The notes: a model not told the origin generated them from the sequence alone. Positions 43,483 through 51,913 are shown, counted from the first letter of the stretch. The stretch is DNA of 64,000 nucleotides from F23-B02 sp963632825 (GCA_963632825.1 CAVGWF010000005.1:80305-144304), one strand, 5' to 3'. Translations and numbers: made by a program.

Positions 43483-44523
43483 TCAGCCCGGCTCTGTCTC
43501 GCTGCCGTTTTCCTTTGCCTGAGCGGACTTCTGCTTTGCCTGCTCCTGCATCTGCTGCATTATATCCTGCCGCCGCTCGCGCCAATCGTCAACGAGCAGC
43601 ATGCCCTTGGGATATATCCTTATCTCCGGCTCAAGCGTTATCTGCGTTTCGGCATACACCCTGCGGCGGACATAGTCGAGCAGCTCGACCACATCGTCAT
43701 ATGTTGCGCCGCCGGCATTCACGGCAAAGCCCGCGTGCTTTTCACTTATCTGCGCGCCGCCCACGGTGTATCCCTTGAGCCCGCATCCGTCAATGAGCGC
43801 CGCAGCATAGCCGCCGACGGGGCGCTTGAACGCGCTGCCCGCCGAGGGCATATCCAGCGGCTGGCTTGCTATGCGCTTTTCGTTCATTTCCTTCATTCTC
43901 GCGCCGATCGCCTCAGGTTCGTCCGGCGTGAGCCGGAACACCGCGCCCATTATGGCGCAGTTGATGCTTTCAAAATTGCTGTGTCGGTATGCAAAGCCGC
44001 AGTCGGCGCCCTTGACCTCGGTAAGCGTCTGCGTCGGGATATAGTACACGACCACGGAATCCACGACATCCTTCATCTCACCGCCGTAAGCGCCGGCGTT
44101 CATGAGAACGCCTCCGCCCACCGAGCCCGGTATTCCGCCCGCAAACTCAAGCCCCGAAAGCCCGTTATCGCGTGCAAACTGCGCAAGTCGCGCAAGCGGC
44201 ACGCCCGCCTCTGCATATATGGTGTTCTCCGTTTCGCCCAGACGCAGCTTGCGGAGGTTTTCGGTGCTGATGACCATGATGTCAAGCCCCTCCTCGGGGA
44301 AAATGACATTCGTGCACTTGCCGAGCGTGAGCGGTGATACACCGTTCATATGCAGATAGAACATGACCTTGGACATTTCAAAAAGATCCTTCGGCACGGC
44401 AAACGCCCGCACCGGTCCTCCGACCCTGAAGGAGCAGTGCTCGCGCATGGGCTCGTTTTCTCTCAGGTCGAGAGCCGGTATATTCTCCTTTATCTGGCTT
44501 ATCGCTGTTTCCAAACCTTCCAT
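43483..44523 (-). CDS. murB: UDP-N-acetylenolpyruvoylglucosamine reductase
   Basis: 346 residues; FAD-dependent reduction making UDP-MurNAc for the cell wall. Motifs: CSFRVGGPVRAFAVP, GLEFAGGIPGSVGGGVLMNAG, and the late PSAGSAFKRPVGGYAAALID. The catalytic serine region and EITLEPEIRI ending are typical of the short MurB form. A Gln/Lys-rich tail of about 35 residues follows. In operon after hprK. Confidence 0.96.
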   Translation of the reverse strand: MEGLETAISQIKENIPALDLRENEPMREHCSFRVGGPVRAFAVPKDLFEMSKVMFYLHMNGVSPLTLGKCTNVIFPEEGLDIMVISTENLRKLRLGETENTIYAEAGVPLARLAQFARDNGLSGLEFAGGIPGSVGGGVLMNAGAYGGEMKDVVDSVVVYYIPTQTLTEVKGADCGFAYRHSNFESINCAIMGAVFRLTPDEPEAIGARMKEMNEKRIASQPLDMPSAGSAFKRPVGGYAAALIDGCGLKGYTVGGAQISEKHAGFAVNAGGATYDDVVELLDYVRRRVYAETQITLEPEIRIYPKGMLLVDDWRERRQDIMQQMQEQAKQKSAQAKENGSETEPG

Positions 44524-44532
44524 AATTACTCC

Positions 44533-45474
44533 TTATACCATGCCGCCGTCCACGGCGGTGTCTATATTTGAGGCAAGCGTCTCTGCCGCGTTGTAGCCCA
44601 TCTTTTTCTGGCGGTTGTTCATCGCGGCAAGCTCCAGTATCACCGCAAGGTTTCTGCCCGGACGCACGGGTATCGTAACGCTCGGGACCGTAATTCCGAG
44701 GATGTCCTGTGTCTCGCCCGTCAGTCCGAGGCGGTCGTATGCCTTCTCATCGTCCCATGCTTCAAGGTTTACGACAAGGTCTATCGCACCCTCTGGCTTA
44801 ACCGCACCAACGCCGTACAGATACCTGACATCGACAACGCCTATGCCGCGCAGCTCCATGTAGTATCTTATGAGCTCCGGAGCCGTGCCTATGAGCCTGC
44901 TGCGGCCTATGCGCCTGATATCCACGGCATCGTCGGCTATGAGCTTGTGACCGCGCTTTATGAGCTCAAGCGCCGTTTCGCTCTTGCCTATGCCGGAGTC
45001 GCCCGTGAGCAGGACGCCCTCACCGTGGACCTCTACGAGCACGCCGTGCATCGTCGTCCTCGGTGCAAGGTGGGTATGCAGGGAGCTTATGACATCGGCC
45101 ATGAAATCCGAGGTGTCGTCAGGCGTGACGAACAGGTTGCGGTCATACTTCTCCGCCATCTCGATGCATTCGGGGAATGCGGATGCACCGTGACAAATGA
45201 CCAGTGCCGAAATGTCATACCGCATGAGCTCCTCAAAGCAGCGGCGGCGCTCGTCCTCGGTTTTAAGCTCCAGATATGTGCTCTCGACCCTGCCGATTAT
45301 TTGCAGTCTGTTGGGATCAAAATAGTTATAAAACCCTGCAAGCTGCAGCGCCGGACGGTTTACATCCGCCTCAACCAGCAGCTGCTCTGCGTAGTTCGAG
45401 GATGTATGCAGCGGCACGAGCGAATGTTCATTGACGATCGTGCTGAGCTTTACGGAATATTTACCTGCCATCAT
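44533..45474 (-). CDS. hprK: HPr kinase/phosphorylase
   Basis: 313 residues. Phosphorylates HPr on serine in response to glycolytic state, the basis of catabolite control in Firmicutes. The P-loop GDSGIGKSETALEL is near residue 158, followed by HKLIADDAVDIRRIG and MELRGIGVVDVRYLYG. AGGAG four to seven bases before the ATG at 45474 fixes the start. First gene of the hprK-murB-rapZ-whiA set. Confidence 0.96.
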   Translation of the reverse strand: MMAGKYSVKLSTIVNEHSLVPLHTSSNYAEQLLVEADVNRPALQLAGFYNYFDPNRLQIIGRVESTYLELKTEDERRRCFEELMRYDISALVICHGASAFPECIEMAEKYDRNLFVTPDDTSDFMADVISSLHTHLAPRTTMHGVLVEVHGEGVLLTGDSGIGKSETALELIKRGHKLIADDAVDIRRIGRSRLIGTAPELIRYYMELRGIGVVDVRYLYGVGAVKPEGAIDLVVNLEAWDDEKAYDRLGLTGETQDILGITVPSVTIPVRPGRNLAVILELAAMNNRQKKMGYNAAETLASNIDTAVDGGMV

Positions 45475-45561
45475 CAAGCTCCTTCTATACAATATCTCAC
45501 CAGTAATTTTAACCGCAAACGCCGCATTTTGCAACGCTTTTTAGGCCTTCGAAAATTTTTC

Positions 45562-45590
45562 TTGCATTTGATGCTGCGTTCTGTTATTAT
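45562..45590 (+). promoter_or_regulatory. Promoter for rpmB
   Basis: TTGCAT, 17 bases, TATTAT. Confidence 0.65.
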
Positions 45591-45648
45591 TAATAAGCTG
45601 TCTATCAGAACAGGGCAGATAAACACAAGCAAGGAGGTGCTTCAGTTT

Positions 45649-45837
45649 ATGGCAAAATGTCAGTTTTGCGACAAGGGCGTTGCCTTTGGCATTCAGGTGT
45701 CTCACTCCCACAGGCGTTCCAACCGTACTTGGAAGCCCAATGTGAAGCGCGTCAAGGCGATCGTGGACGGAAGTCCCAAGCACGTTTACGCATGCACTCG
45801 CTGCCTGCGCAGCGGCAAGGTCACCCGCGCTGTGTAA
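45649..45837 (+). CDS. rpmB: 50S ribosomal protein L28
   Basis: 62 residues. Zinc-ribbon form with CQFC near the start and CTRC near the end, and the L28 core VSHSHRRSNRTWKPNVKRV. AAGGAGG nine bases before ATG and a terminator right after the stop show a single-gene unit, divergent from hprK. Confidence 0.96.
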   Translation: MAKCQFCDKGVAFGIQVSHSHRRSNRTWKPNVKRVKAIVDGSPKHVYACTRCLRSGKVTRAV

Positions 45838-45858
45838 TAACCTGATATTACCCGAAAC

Positions 45859-45884
45859 AAGCTCGCCAGAAGGCGAGCTTTTTT
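45859..45884 (+). terminator. Intrinsic terminator of rpmB
   Basis: AAGCTCGCC-AGAA-GGCGAGCTT followed by TTTT. Confidence 0.93.
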
Positions 45885-45891
45885 CGTTGTC

Positions 45892-46025
45892 CCGCCTGTT
45901 CCGCTTGCTGCGCAAGCTCGAATATGGTCACAAGTCCGAGCCCGGCTGCTTTGAGAAAAAAAGAAAACCTACAGCTCAGATAAGCTGTAGGTTTTTGGTG
46001 GACGATACAAGACTCGAACTTGTGA
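45892..46025. repeat. Duplicated block A containing a tRNA-Val 3' end
   Basis: 134 bases identical at all but one position to 46055-46188. The block holds a terminator hairpin (CTACAGCT...AGCTGTAG) and ends with the last 30 bases of tRNA-Val (acceptor strand, T arm and CCA). It then diverges. The copies are separated by 29 bases. Confidence 0.92.
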
Positions 46026-46054
46026 AGGCCTGCCGCTTCGCGCCCGTCCTTCTG

Positions 46055-46188
46055 CCGCCTGTTCCGCTTGCTGCGCAAGCTCGAATATGGTCACAAGTCC
46101 GAGCCCGGCTGCTTTGAGAAAAAAAGAAAACCTACAGCTCGGATAAGCTGTAGGTTTTTGGTGGACGATACAAGACTCGAACTTGTGA
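46055..46188. repeat. Duplicated block B, joined to the complete tRNA-Val
   Basis: Second copy of the 134-base block; here it continues into the full tRNA gene. Contains the functional tRNA terminator. Confidence 0.92.
46127..46158 (-). terminator. Intrinsic terminator of tRNA-Val
   Basis: AAAACCTACAGCT pairs across a short loop with AGCTGTAGGTTTT, followed on the minus strand by a T-rich run. Confidence 0.85.
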
Positions 46189-46234
46189 CCTCCCGCACGT
46201 CAAGCGGATGCGCTACCAGCTGCGCCAATCGTCC
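46159..46234 (-). tRNA. tRNA-Val (anticodon GAC)
   Basis: 76 bases including encoded CCA. On the minus strand the acceptor GGACGAT pairs with ATCGTCC. The D arm is GCGC...GCGC, the anticodon stem TCCGC/GCGGG encloses loop TTGACGT, and the T arm is ACAAG-TTCGAGT-CTTGT. Anticodon GAC reads GUC/GUU valine codons. Confidence 0.95.
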
Positions 46235-46293
46235 GTTTTTCATCGGCAACGGTTATTTTAACCGATGCCGATGGATTTGTCAACTGTTTTTTA

Positions 46294-46926
46294 TCAGTTT
46301 CTCACATAAACCGTACATTCGGCGGTTTTTCCGTAGCAGCTGAGGATGATCTTGGTCGTTCCGGTACCGACACCGGTGACCGTACACTTGCCGTTTTCGT
46401 CGACCGTCACGCTTGCGATGCTCGGATCTGCCGAGGTCCACTGATAGTCCGGCGTTACGGTCATCGGGAAGTGCGAGCCGGTGAGCGTTACCGACTGACC
46501 GGCGCCCAGGGCAAACTCGGTGCAGTTGCTGGCATAGGGGCTGCTCATCGTGACCGAGGTTATCTCCGGTGTAGGCGTAGGAGTCGGCGTGGGCGTGGGA
46601 GTCGGCGTAGGTGCGGCGGAAACATCCGGCGGAGTCGTCGGCATTACCGGAGCATTGGGGTTATCGGCATTGTCAAGGCTCACGGTTATCATGACTATGA
46701 GCGCGACTATGACTGCGACAACGAGTATGGCTCCGAATATAAACTGCCATTTGCGGTTATCACCCGCTCTTTTATTCGCTGCCGTTCCCTTGACTGCGCC
46801 GGGCGTTGTACCCGGTGCGCGGCGGCTGTTCTGCACCCTGCGCGTTCCGCATTTGGGACAGCGGCGGTGCACTCCGGAGAATTTCTCTCCGCAGCGGCGG
46901 CAGGTCACCTGAGGAATAAGACCCAT
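46294..46926 (-). CDS. Zinc-ribbon, membrane-anchored protein with Ig-like domain
   Basis: 210 residues. An N-terminal zinc ribbon (CRRCGEKF, CPKCGTRR, residues 9-28) precedes a transmembrane helix (about 62-84) and a Pro-Thr repeat linker (PTPTPTPTP, about 105-118). A C-terminal bacterial Ig-like (BIG2) domain follows, with YQWTSADPSIASVTVDENGK and GTTKIILSCYG. The zinc ribbon should face the cytoplasm and the Ig domain the outside. Function unknown; the architecture is common among Clostridia surface proteins. Confidence 0.82.
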   Translation of the reverse strand: MGLIPQVTCRRCGEKFSGVHRRCPKCGTRRVQNSRRAPGTTPGAVKGTAANKRAGDNRKWQFIFGAILVVAVIVALIVMITVSLDNADNPNAPVMPTTPPDVSAAPTPTPTPTPTPTPTPEITSVTMSSPYASNCTEFALGAGQSVTLTGSHFPMTVTPDYQWTSADPSIASVTVDENGKCTVTGVGTGTTKIILSCYGKTAECTVYVRN

Positions 46927-46984
46927 GTATGCTCCTCCTTATCGCTTATTATCTTAGATATAATACAGCATTCGAACTTTTTCG

Positions 46985-47488
46985 TCAAGTACGCGCCGCT
47001 CTCGCGCTTATATAGCCGCCGACATCGTCGATCGGTATACTCAGGGCATACGCCAGCTCACCGTGGAGCATGCGCTCGGCTGTTTTAAGATATTGTGCAT
47101 CGACATTGTGAAAGTGCTTTTTCTGGTCCTTGAGCTCCTCACGGCGCCGGTAAAGCATTCCGACAAGGCGCATGAGCTGCTTGCGGTCGCCGTTTTTGAC
47201 GATCTCGTCGCAGGCTGTTTTGCGGCTGTTATCGTTATCTATCCACTCCAGCGGCTCCTTTACCGCCTCGTCTATGAGAGCGTTTGCCTGCTCGGGAGTA
47301 AGCACGGGCTTCAGCCTGCTCGTGAGCTTTTCGTTCGCCGTCGGCACATACACCGTGCTGCCCGGATCGTCCACCGGACACAGGATGTAGTATTCTCCCT
47401 TTGTTTTGCCCATTTTGAGCACCGATATTTCCTTTATCATACACACACCGTTCGTCGCGTAAACGACGGTATCACCGACCGACAGCAT
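46985..47488 (-). CDS. CarD family transcriptional regulator
   Basis: 167 residues. An N-terminal RNA-polymerase-interacting Tudor-like domain (SVGDTVVYATNGVCMIKEI) and a C-terminal helical DNA-binding domain (RKTACDEIVKNGDRKQLMRL). CarD proteins stabilise open promoter complexes or act at rRNA promoters. GGAGG six bases before the ATG at 47488 fixes the start. A terminator-like hairpin lies immediately ahead of that site. Divergent from asnS. Confidence 0.9.
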   Translation of the reverse strand: MLSVGDTVVYATNGVCMIKEISVLKMGKTKGEYYILCPVDDPGSTVYVPTANEKLTSRLKPVLTPEQANALIDEAVKEPLEWIDNDNSRKTACDEIVKNGDRKQLMRLVGMLYRRREELKDQKKHFHNVDAQYLKTAERMLHGELAYALSIPIDDVGGYISARAART

Positions 47489-47500
47489 TTTATACCTCCA

Positions 47501-47527
47501 AAAAAATCGTGCCGCACTATGCGGCAC
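47501..47527 (-). terminator. Terminator-like hairpin in the carD leader
   Basis: On the minus strand GTGCCGC-ATAGT-GCGGCAC then GATTTTTTT, directly followed by the GGAGG of carD. It could attenuate carD transcription. Confidence 0.7.
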
Positions 47528-47580
47528 TGTCATATCAGACTGCAATAATATATTATCAATATACCACATTTTTAAATTTC

Positions 47581-47609
47581 TTGCAAGGAACAAAATATTA
47601 GTATATAAT
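47581..47609 (+). promoter_or_regulatory. Promoter for asnS
   Basis: TTGCAA, 17 bases, TATAAT. Confidence 0.78.
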
Positions 47610-47647
47610 ACTTCCCATCGAATTTTAATTGACTGGAGTGTTTGTCC

Positions 47648-49042
47648 TTGAAACGCACTAAGATCGCTCAGATATTTGCCGATGCCGGGAGCTTCGGCGG
47701 GAAAGAGATAACCGTTTGCGGCTGGGCGCGCACCATTCGTGACATGAAAAACTTCGGCTTCATTGAGCTTAACGACGGCTCATGCTTCAAGAGTCTGCAG
47801 GTCGTGCTCGAGCGCGAAAAGCTTGCAAACTACGACGAGCTTGCGCGTCAGAATGTGGGCGCAGCCTTCATCGCAAAGGGCGAGCTCGTGCTCACGCCGG
47901 AGGCAAAGCAGCCGTTTGAGCTCAAGGCCGCGGAGGTCACGATAGAGGGTGTGTCCTCTCCTGACTATCCCCTTCAGAAAAAGCGCCACAGCGTCGAATT
48001 TCTGCGCACCATACAGCATTTAAGACCCCGCACCAACCTGTTTTCGGCGACCTTCCGCGTAAGGAGCGTCGCGGCTCAGACCGTGCATGAGTTTTTCCGC
48101 AGCAACGGCTTTGTATATGTCCATACCCCGATAATCACGGGCTCGGACTGCGAGGGCGCGGGCGAAATGTTCCGCGTCACCACCCTTGACCTGAACAACC
48201 TCCCCCTGCGTGACGACGGCAAGGTGGACGACAGCAAGGACTTCTTCGGCAAGGTAACGAGCCTCACCGTCTCCGGTCAGCTCAACGCCGAAAACTTTGC
48301 CATGGCATTCGGCGATGTATACACCTTCGGTCCGACCTTCCGCGCCGAGGTATCGTACACTCAGCGCCATGCCGCCGAGTTCTGGATGATAGAGCCCGAG
48401 ATGGCCTTTGCCGATCTTTACGACTACATGGATAACGCCGAGGCGATGGTCAAGTTCGTCATAAACACCGTTCTCGAAAGGTGCCCGCAGGAGATGCAGT
48501 TTTTCAACTCCTTCGTCGACAAGGGGCTGCTTGAGCGCCTTGAGAATGTCGTTTCCAACGAGTTCGGCAGGATAAGCTACACCGAGGCGGTCGGGATACT
48601 CGAAAAAAGCGGCGAGAAGTTTGACTACCCCGTCAAGTGGGGCATCGACCTTCAGACCGAGCACGAGAGATACCTCACCGAAAAGGTGTTCAAAAAGCCC
48701 ATTTTCGTCACCGACTACCCCAAGGAGATCAAGGCGTTCTATATGCGCATGAACGACGACGGCAAGACCGTCGCCGCAGCCGACTGCCTTGTGCCGGGCG
48801 TAGGTGAGATAATCGGCGGCTCACAGCGCGAGGAAAGGCTCGATGTGCTGCTGTCCCGCATGGACGAGCTGGGTCTCAGCCCCGACGATTACTGGTGGTA
48901 CCTCGATCTGCGCCGCTACGGCTCCTGCCGTCACGCAGGCTACGGTCTGGGCTTTGAGCGCCTCGTCATGTACCTCACGGGCGTATCGAACATCCGTGAT
49001 GTCGAGCTGCACCCCCGCACCACCGGCAACGCCGATTTCTGA
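47648..49042 (+). CDS. asnS: Asparaginyl-tRNA synthetase
   Basis: 464 residues, class IIb. An OB-fold anticodon-binding domain (ITVCGWARTIRDMKNFGFIE) opens the protein. Class II motif 2 (FRAEVSYTQRHAAEFWMIEPE) and motif 3 (GLGFERLVMYLTGVSNIRDV) follow, and the C-terminus ends in the family's RTTGNADF. The TTG at 47648 is chosen because GGAG lies nine bases upstream; an in-frame TTG six bases earlier is too close. Its own promoter drives it. Confidence 0.95.
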   Translation: MKRTKIAQIFADAGSFGGKEITVCGWARTIRDMKNFGFIELNDGSCFKSLQVVLEREKLANYDELARQNVGAAFIAKGELVLTPEAKQPFELKAAEVTIEGVSSPDYPLQKKRHSVEFLRTIQHLRPRTNLFSATFRVRSVAAQTVHEFFRSNGFVYVHTPIITGSDCEGAGEMFRVTTLDLNNLPLRDDGKVDDSKDFFGKVTSLTVSGQLNAENFAMAFGDVYTFGPTFRAEVSYTQRHAAEFWMIEPEMAFADLYDYMDNAEAMVKFVINTVLERCPQEMQFFNSFVDKGLLERLENVVSNEFGRISYTEAVGILEKSGEKFDYPVKWGIDLQTEHERYLTEKVFKKPIFVTDYPKEIKAFYMRMNDDGKTVAAADCLVPGVGEIIGGSQREERLDVLLSRMDELGLSPDDYWWYLDLRRYGSCRHAGYGLGFERLVMYLTGVSNIRDVELHPRTTGNADF

Positions 49043-49126
49043 TACTGTCTCACCTTAAAATGCACAAACGCCCGATGTGGGTCCGCGGGCAAAATCGTGC
49101 AATGTGTTAAAAATCAAAAAAGCCTA

Positions 49127-49155
49127 TTGACAAAGAAAAAAAGCCGCTCTATAAT
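49127..49155 (+). promoter_or_regulatory. Consensus promoter for the riboswitch-controlled transporter
   Basis: TTGACA, 17 bases, TATAAT: a perfect sigma-A consensus. Confidence 0.88.
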
Positions 49156-49178
49156 GCGGCTCAAATAAGAAAGCACCT

Positions 49179-49337
49179 GATAGAGGTTGCGGAAAAGATG
49201 AGTACTCCACGGCAACGCCGGCAGGCGGTCGGGGAGGAAAGGCGATTCCGCCGAAGCGCAGACACGGCTGCCGCCGTCCTGCCGCTGGGACTTCGCTGAA
49301 CAAGCGTTGGACTGTCACATTTATGTGGAGAGCTATC
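49179..49337 (+). ncRNA. Lysine riboswitch (L box)
   Basis: Conserved lysine-aptamer segments occur in order. They are GATAGAGGTTGCGG and GATGAGTA at the 5' side, GGGGAGG and GCCGAAGCGC, CTGGGACTT, GGACTGTCAC, and the closing GTGGAGAGCTATC that pairs with the opening GATAG as P1. The aptamer lies between a consensus promoter and a terminator hairpin ahead of an amino-acid ABC transporter. The system is therefore lysine-controlled and probably imports lysine. Confidence 0.93.
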
Positions 49338-49369
49338 GAAGGCAATTAATTTTTGGAATTTCTTTTTCA

Positions 49370-49411
49370 AAGCCTGCGATACCGCTTCGGGTCGCAGGCT
49401 TATTTAATTTT
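49370..49411 (+). terminator. Riboswitch expression-platform terminator
   Basis: AAGCCTGCGA and TCGCAGGCTT form a ten-bp stem followed by TATTTAATTTT. Located between the aptamer and the ribosome binding site. Confidence 0.75.
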
Positions 49412-49430
49412 GAAAAAGGAGATATCCGAA

Positions 49431-50318
49431 ATGAGAAGAACAAGAAACCTTATCGCGCTGCTTCTGGCAGCGGCAATGTGCCTTTGCCTGTTTACAGGCT
49501 GCGGCAGCAGTGAAGAAAGCAGCTCCACAGACCTCAGCTCTGCGCAGTCGCTCGCCGACCTCAAGGGCGCAAAGATCGCCGCTCAGGCGGGCACCTTCCA
49601 CGCCGACGCGCTCTCGCAGATAGAGGATGTACAGTCCTCGACCTACCCCGAGTTTGCCGACCTGCTCATGGCGCTCAAGAGCGGCGCTATCGACGGCTAT
49701 GTCGCAGAGGAGCCGACGGCGCTCTCGGTCTGCCAGTCCGATGACAGCCTGACCTACATTCCCCTGAAGAATAACGATACGGGCTTTACCGCAACGGCCG
49801 CCGATGTCGGCATTGCAGTCGGTCTCAAGAAGGGCTCGGAGCTGACCGCTCAGATAAACGAAGCTCTCGCCACCATCACCGACGAGCAGCGCGCACAGCT
49901 TATGGAGCAGATAGTCACCCTCGCCTCCGGCGGCACCGTCACCGAGTTTGCGGTAAGCTGCCCCGCTCCCGAGACCACCAACGGCGTTCTGAGAGTCGGC
50001 ATGGAATGTGCCTATGAGCCTTATAACTGGACCGACACCGAGGGCACGAGCCTCGGCGCAGTCCCCATCTCCGGCGAGGGCAAGGACGGTCTGTACGCAA
50101 ACGGCTACGATGTTCAGATTGCACAGTATGTCGCAAACAAGCTCGGCATGAAGCTCGAGATATACGCCATTGAGTGGGATTCCCTCCTGCCCGCACTTGA
50201 ATCCGGCACCATCGACGCCATCGTCGCCGGCATGAGTCCCACCGCAGAGCGTGCACAGCAGATCGACTTCTCCGACACCTATTACGAGTCAAACCTCGTT
50301 GTTATCATCCGTAAGTAA
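49431..50318 (+). CDS. Circularly permuted amino-acid (probably lysine) ABC transporter binding lipoprotein
   Basis: 295 residues. Signal peptide with lipobox FTGC (Cys24), then a Ser-rich linker. The order of the SBP_bac_3 halves is reversed. Residues 40-165 correspond to the usual C-terminal half (SLADLKGAKIAAQAGT, then GYVAEEPTA and later LTAQINEAL). Residues 185-295 are the usual N-terminal half (GVLRVGMECAYEPYNW, GYDVQIAQYVANKLGMKLEI, AGMSPTAERAQQIDFSDTYY), ending at the hinge strand. Both lobes are complete, so the protein can fold as a binding protein. The riboswitch upstream points to lysine. GGAG precedes the ATG. Permease and ATPase follow. Confidence 0.9.
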   Translation: MRRTRNLIALLLAAAMCLCLFTGCGSSEESSSTDLSSAQSLADLKGAKIAAQAGTFHADALSQIEDVQSSTYPEFADLLMALKSGAIDGYVAEEPTALSVCQSDDSLTYIPLKNNDTGFTATAADVGIAVGLKKGSELTAQINEALATITDEQRAQLMEQIVTLASGGTVTEFAVSCPAPETTNGVLRVGMECAYEPYNWTDTEGTSLGAVPISGEGKDGLYANGYDVQIAQYVANKLGMKLEIYAIEWDSLLPALESGTIDAIVAGMSPTAERAQQIDFSDTYYESNLVVIIRK

Positions 50319-50338
50319 AACATTTTTGGTAAACTGAC

Positions 50339-51100
50339 ATGAGCTTCTTCAATGATGTAATAAACATAGTCGTAAAATATTATCCTCAGCTTCTCGACGG
50401 TGTCGGCAATACGATGCTCATCGCCTTAACGAGCACCGCCGCAGGTCTTGTCATAGGACTTCTCACCGGCGTTATCCGCACTGCACCGTACTCAAAGAAT
50501 ATCGTTCTGAGAGTGCTGCACAAGCTTCTCAATGCGGTCATCGCGGTGTATGTCGAAATCTTCCGCGGCACGCCTATGATGGTGCAGGCAATGGTCATTT
50601 ACTGGGGCTATGCCTTTGCGACCGGCGGCAGCACGCTTCCACTCATTCCCTCGGGCATAATCATCGTTTCTATAAACACCGGCGCATACATGGCAGAGAT
50701 AGTGCGCGGCGGCATCATATCCATCGACAAGGGGCAGTTTGAAGGCGCAATGAGCATAGGCATGACCCACTGGCAGACGATGATAAAGGTCATCATCCCG
50801 CAGGTCGTGCGCAACATTCTTCCCTCGGTGAGCAACGAGTTTGTCATCAACATAAAGGACACCTCGGTGCTGAATGTCATCGGCGTAACGGAGCTGTACT
50901 ACTTCGCCGGCATCATAAAGCGCCAGAGCTTCGAGACCTTCCAGACCTATCTCGTCGTGTGCGTTCTGTACTTCATCCTCACCTTTACCGTAACGCGCAT
51001 ACTGCGCTGGGCGGAGCACCGGCTCGATGGCAGCGACAGCTATACCATATTCGGCTCGCAGAGCGACAGCGCCGCCGAGATACACATCAGGGAGGCATAA
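50339..51100 (+). CDS. Amino-acid ABC transporter permease
   Basis: 253 residues of the HisM/GlnP type. Transmembrane segments include TMLIALTSTAAGLVIGLLTG, then EIFRGTPMMVQAMVIYWG. The EAA loop is GAMSIGMTHWQTMIKVIIPQ, followed by NEFVINIKDTSVLNVIG. Forms the membrane channel with the ATPase downstream. A one-base gap separates it from the ATPase gene. Confidence 0.95.
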   Translation: MSFFNDVINIVVKYYPQLLDGVGNTMLIALTSTAAGLVIGLLTGVIRTAPYSKNIVLRVLHKLLNAVIAVYVEIFRGTPMMVQAMVIYWGYAFATGGSTLPLIPSGIIIVSINTGAYMAEIVRGGIISIDKGQFEGAMSIGMTHWQTMIKVIIPQVVRNILPSVSNEFVINIKDTSVLNVIGVTELYYFAGIIKRQSFETFQTYLVVCVLYFILTFTVTRILRWAEHRLDGSDSYTIFGSQSDSAAEIHIREA

Positions 51101-51101
51101 A

Positions 51102-51842
51102 ATGTCCGAAAAAGTTATAGAGCTTGTACATCTTCAGAAGCAGTTCGGCGAAAACACCGTGCTGCGGGATATAAACCTGAGCGTTTCCAAGGGCGAGGTG
51201 CTGAGCATAATCGGCGCCTCCGGCTCGGGCAAGTCTACTATGCTCCGGTGCATAAACCTCCTCGAAACTCCCTCCTCGGGACAGATACTGTACCACGGCA
51301 GAGACATAAGCTCCGGCGATATAAGCCTTTCGCAGTACCGCACGAAGGTCGGCATGGTTTTTCAGAGCTTCAACCTGTTTAACAACATGACCGCGCTCGG
51401 CAACTGTGTTGCCGGTCAGGTGTCGGTGCTCAAGCGCAGCCGCGAGGAGTCCGAGGCGGTAGCCATGAAGTACCTCGAGAAGGTCGGCATGGCACCGTAC
51501 ATAAACGCCCGCCCGTCACAGCTGTCCGGCGGTCAGAAGCAGCGTGTCGCCATTGCCCGCGCGCTTGCCATGGAGCCCGAGGCGCTGCTGTTTGACGAGC
51601 CCACGAGCGCGCTCGACCCGCAGATGGTCGGCGAGGTGCTCGATGTCATGCGTTCGCTTGCCAAGGAGGGGCTTACGATGATAGTCGTAACGCACGAGAT
51701 GGCGTTTGCGCGCGATGTTTCGTCCAATGTTGTGTTCATGTCAGGCGGAGTCATCTGTGAGGAGGGCTCACCCAAAGAAATATTTGAAAACCCGAAGGAT
51801 CCCAAGACCCGGGATTTCCTCTCGAGATTCCTTCTCGGATAG
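51102..51842 (+). CDS. Amino-acid ABC transporter ATP-binding protein
   Basis: 246 residues, GlnQ type. Walker A GASGSGKSTMLRCINLLE, Q-loop VGMVFQSFNLFNNMT, signature LSGGQKQR, Walker B LLFDEPTSALDP and H-loop VVTHEM are all intact. The ATG at 51102 follows GGAGG by seven bases. The unit ends with a strong terminator. Confidence 0.96.
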   Translation: MSEKVIELVHLQKQFGENTVLRDINLSVSKGEVLSIIGASGSGKSTMLRCINLLETPSSGQILYHGRDISSGDISLSQYRTKVGMVFQSFNLFNNMTALGNCVAGQVSVLKRSREESEAVAMKYLEKVGMAPYINARPSQLSGGQKQRVAIARALAMEPEALLFDEPTSALDPQMVGEVLDVMRSLAKEGLTMIVVTHEMAFARDVSSNVVFMSGGVICEEGSPKEIFENPKDPKTRDFLSRFLLG

Positions 51843-51913
51843 CGAGCAAAGGCCGGCTGAGACAAGAAAGCACACGGTTTTGAGCGGCTCCTTTCCGCCC
51901 ATACTTCACAAAA

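Noticed and set aside
46570..46620. Possible regulatory tandem repeat
   Set aside because: It encodes the Pro-Thr linker of the Ig-domain protein and needs no other explanation.
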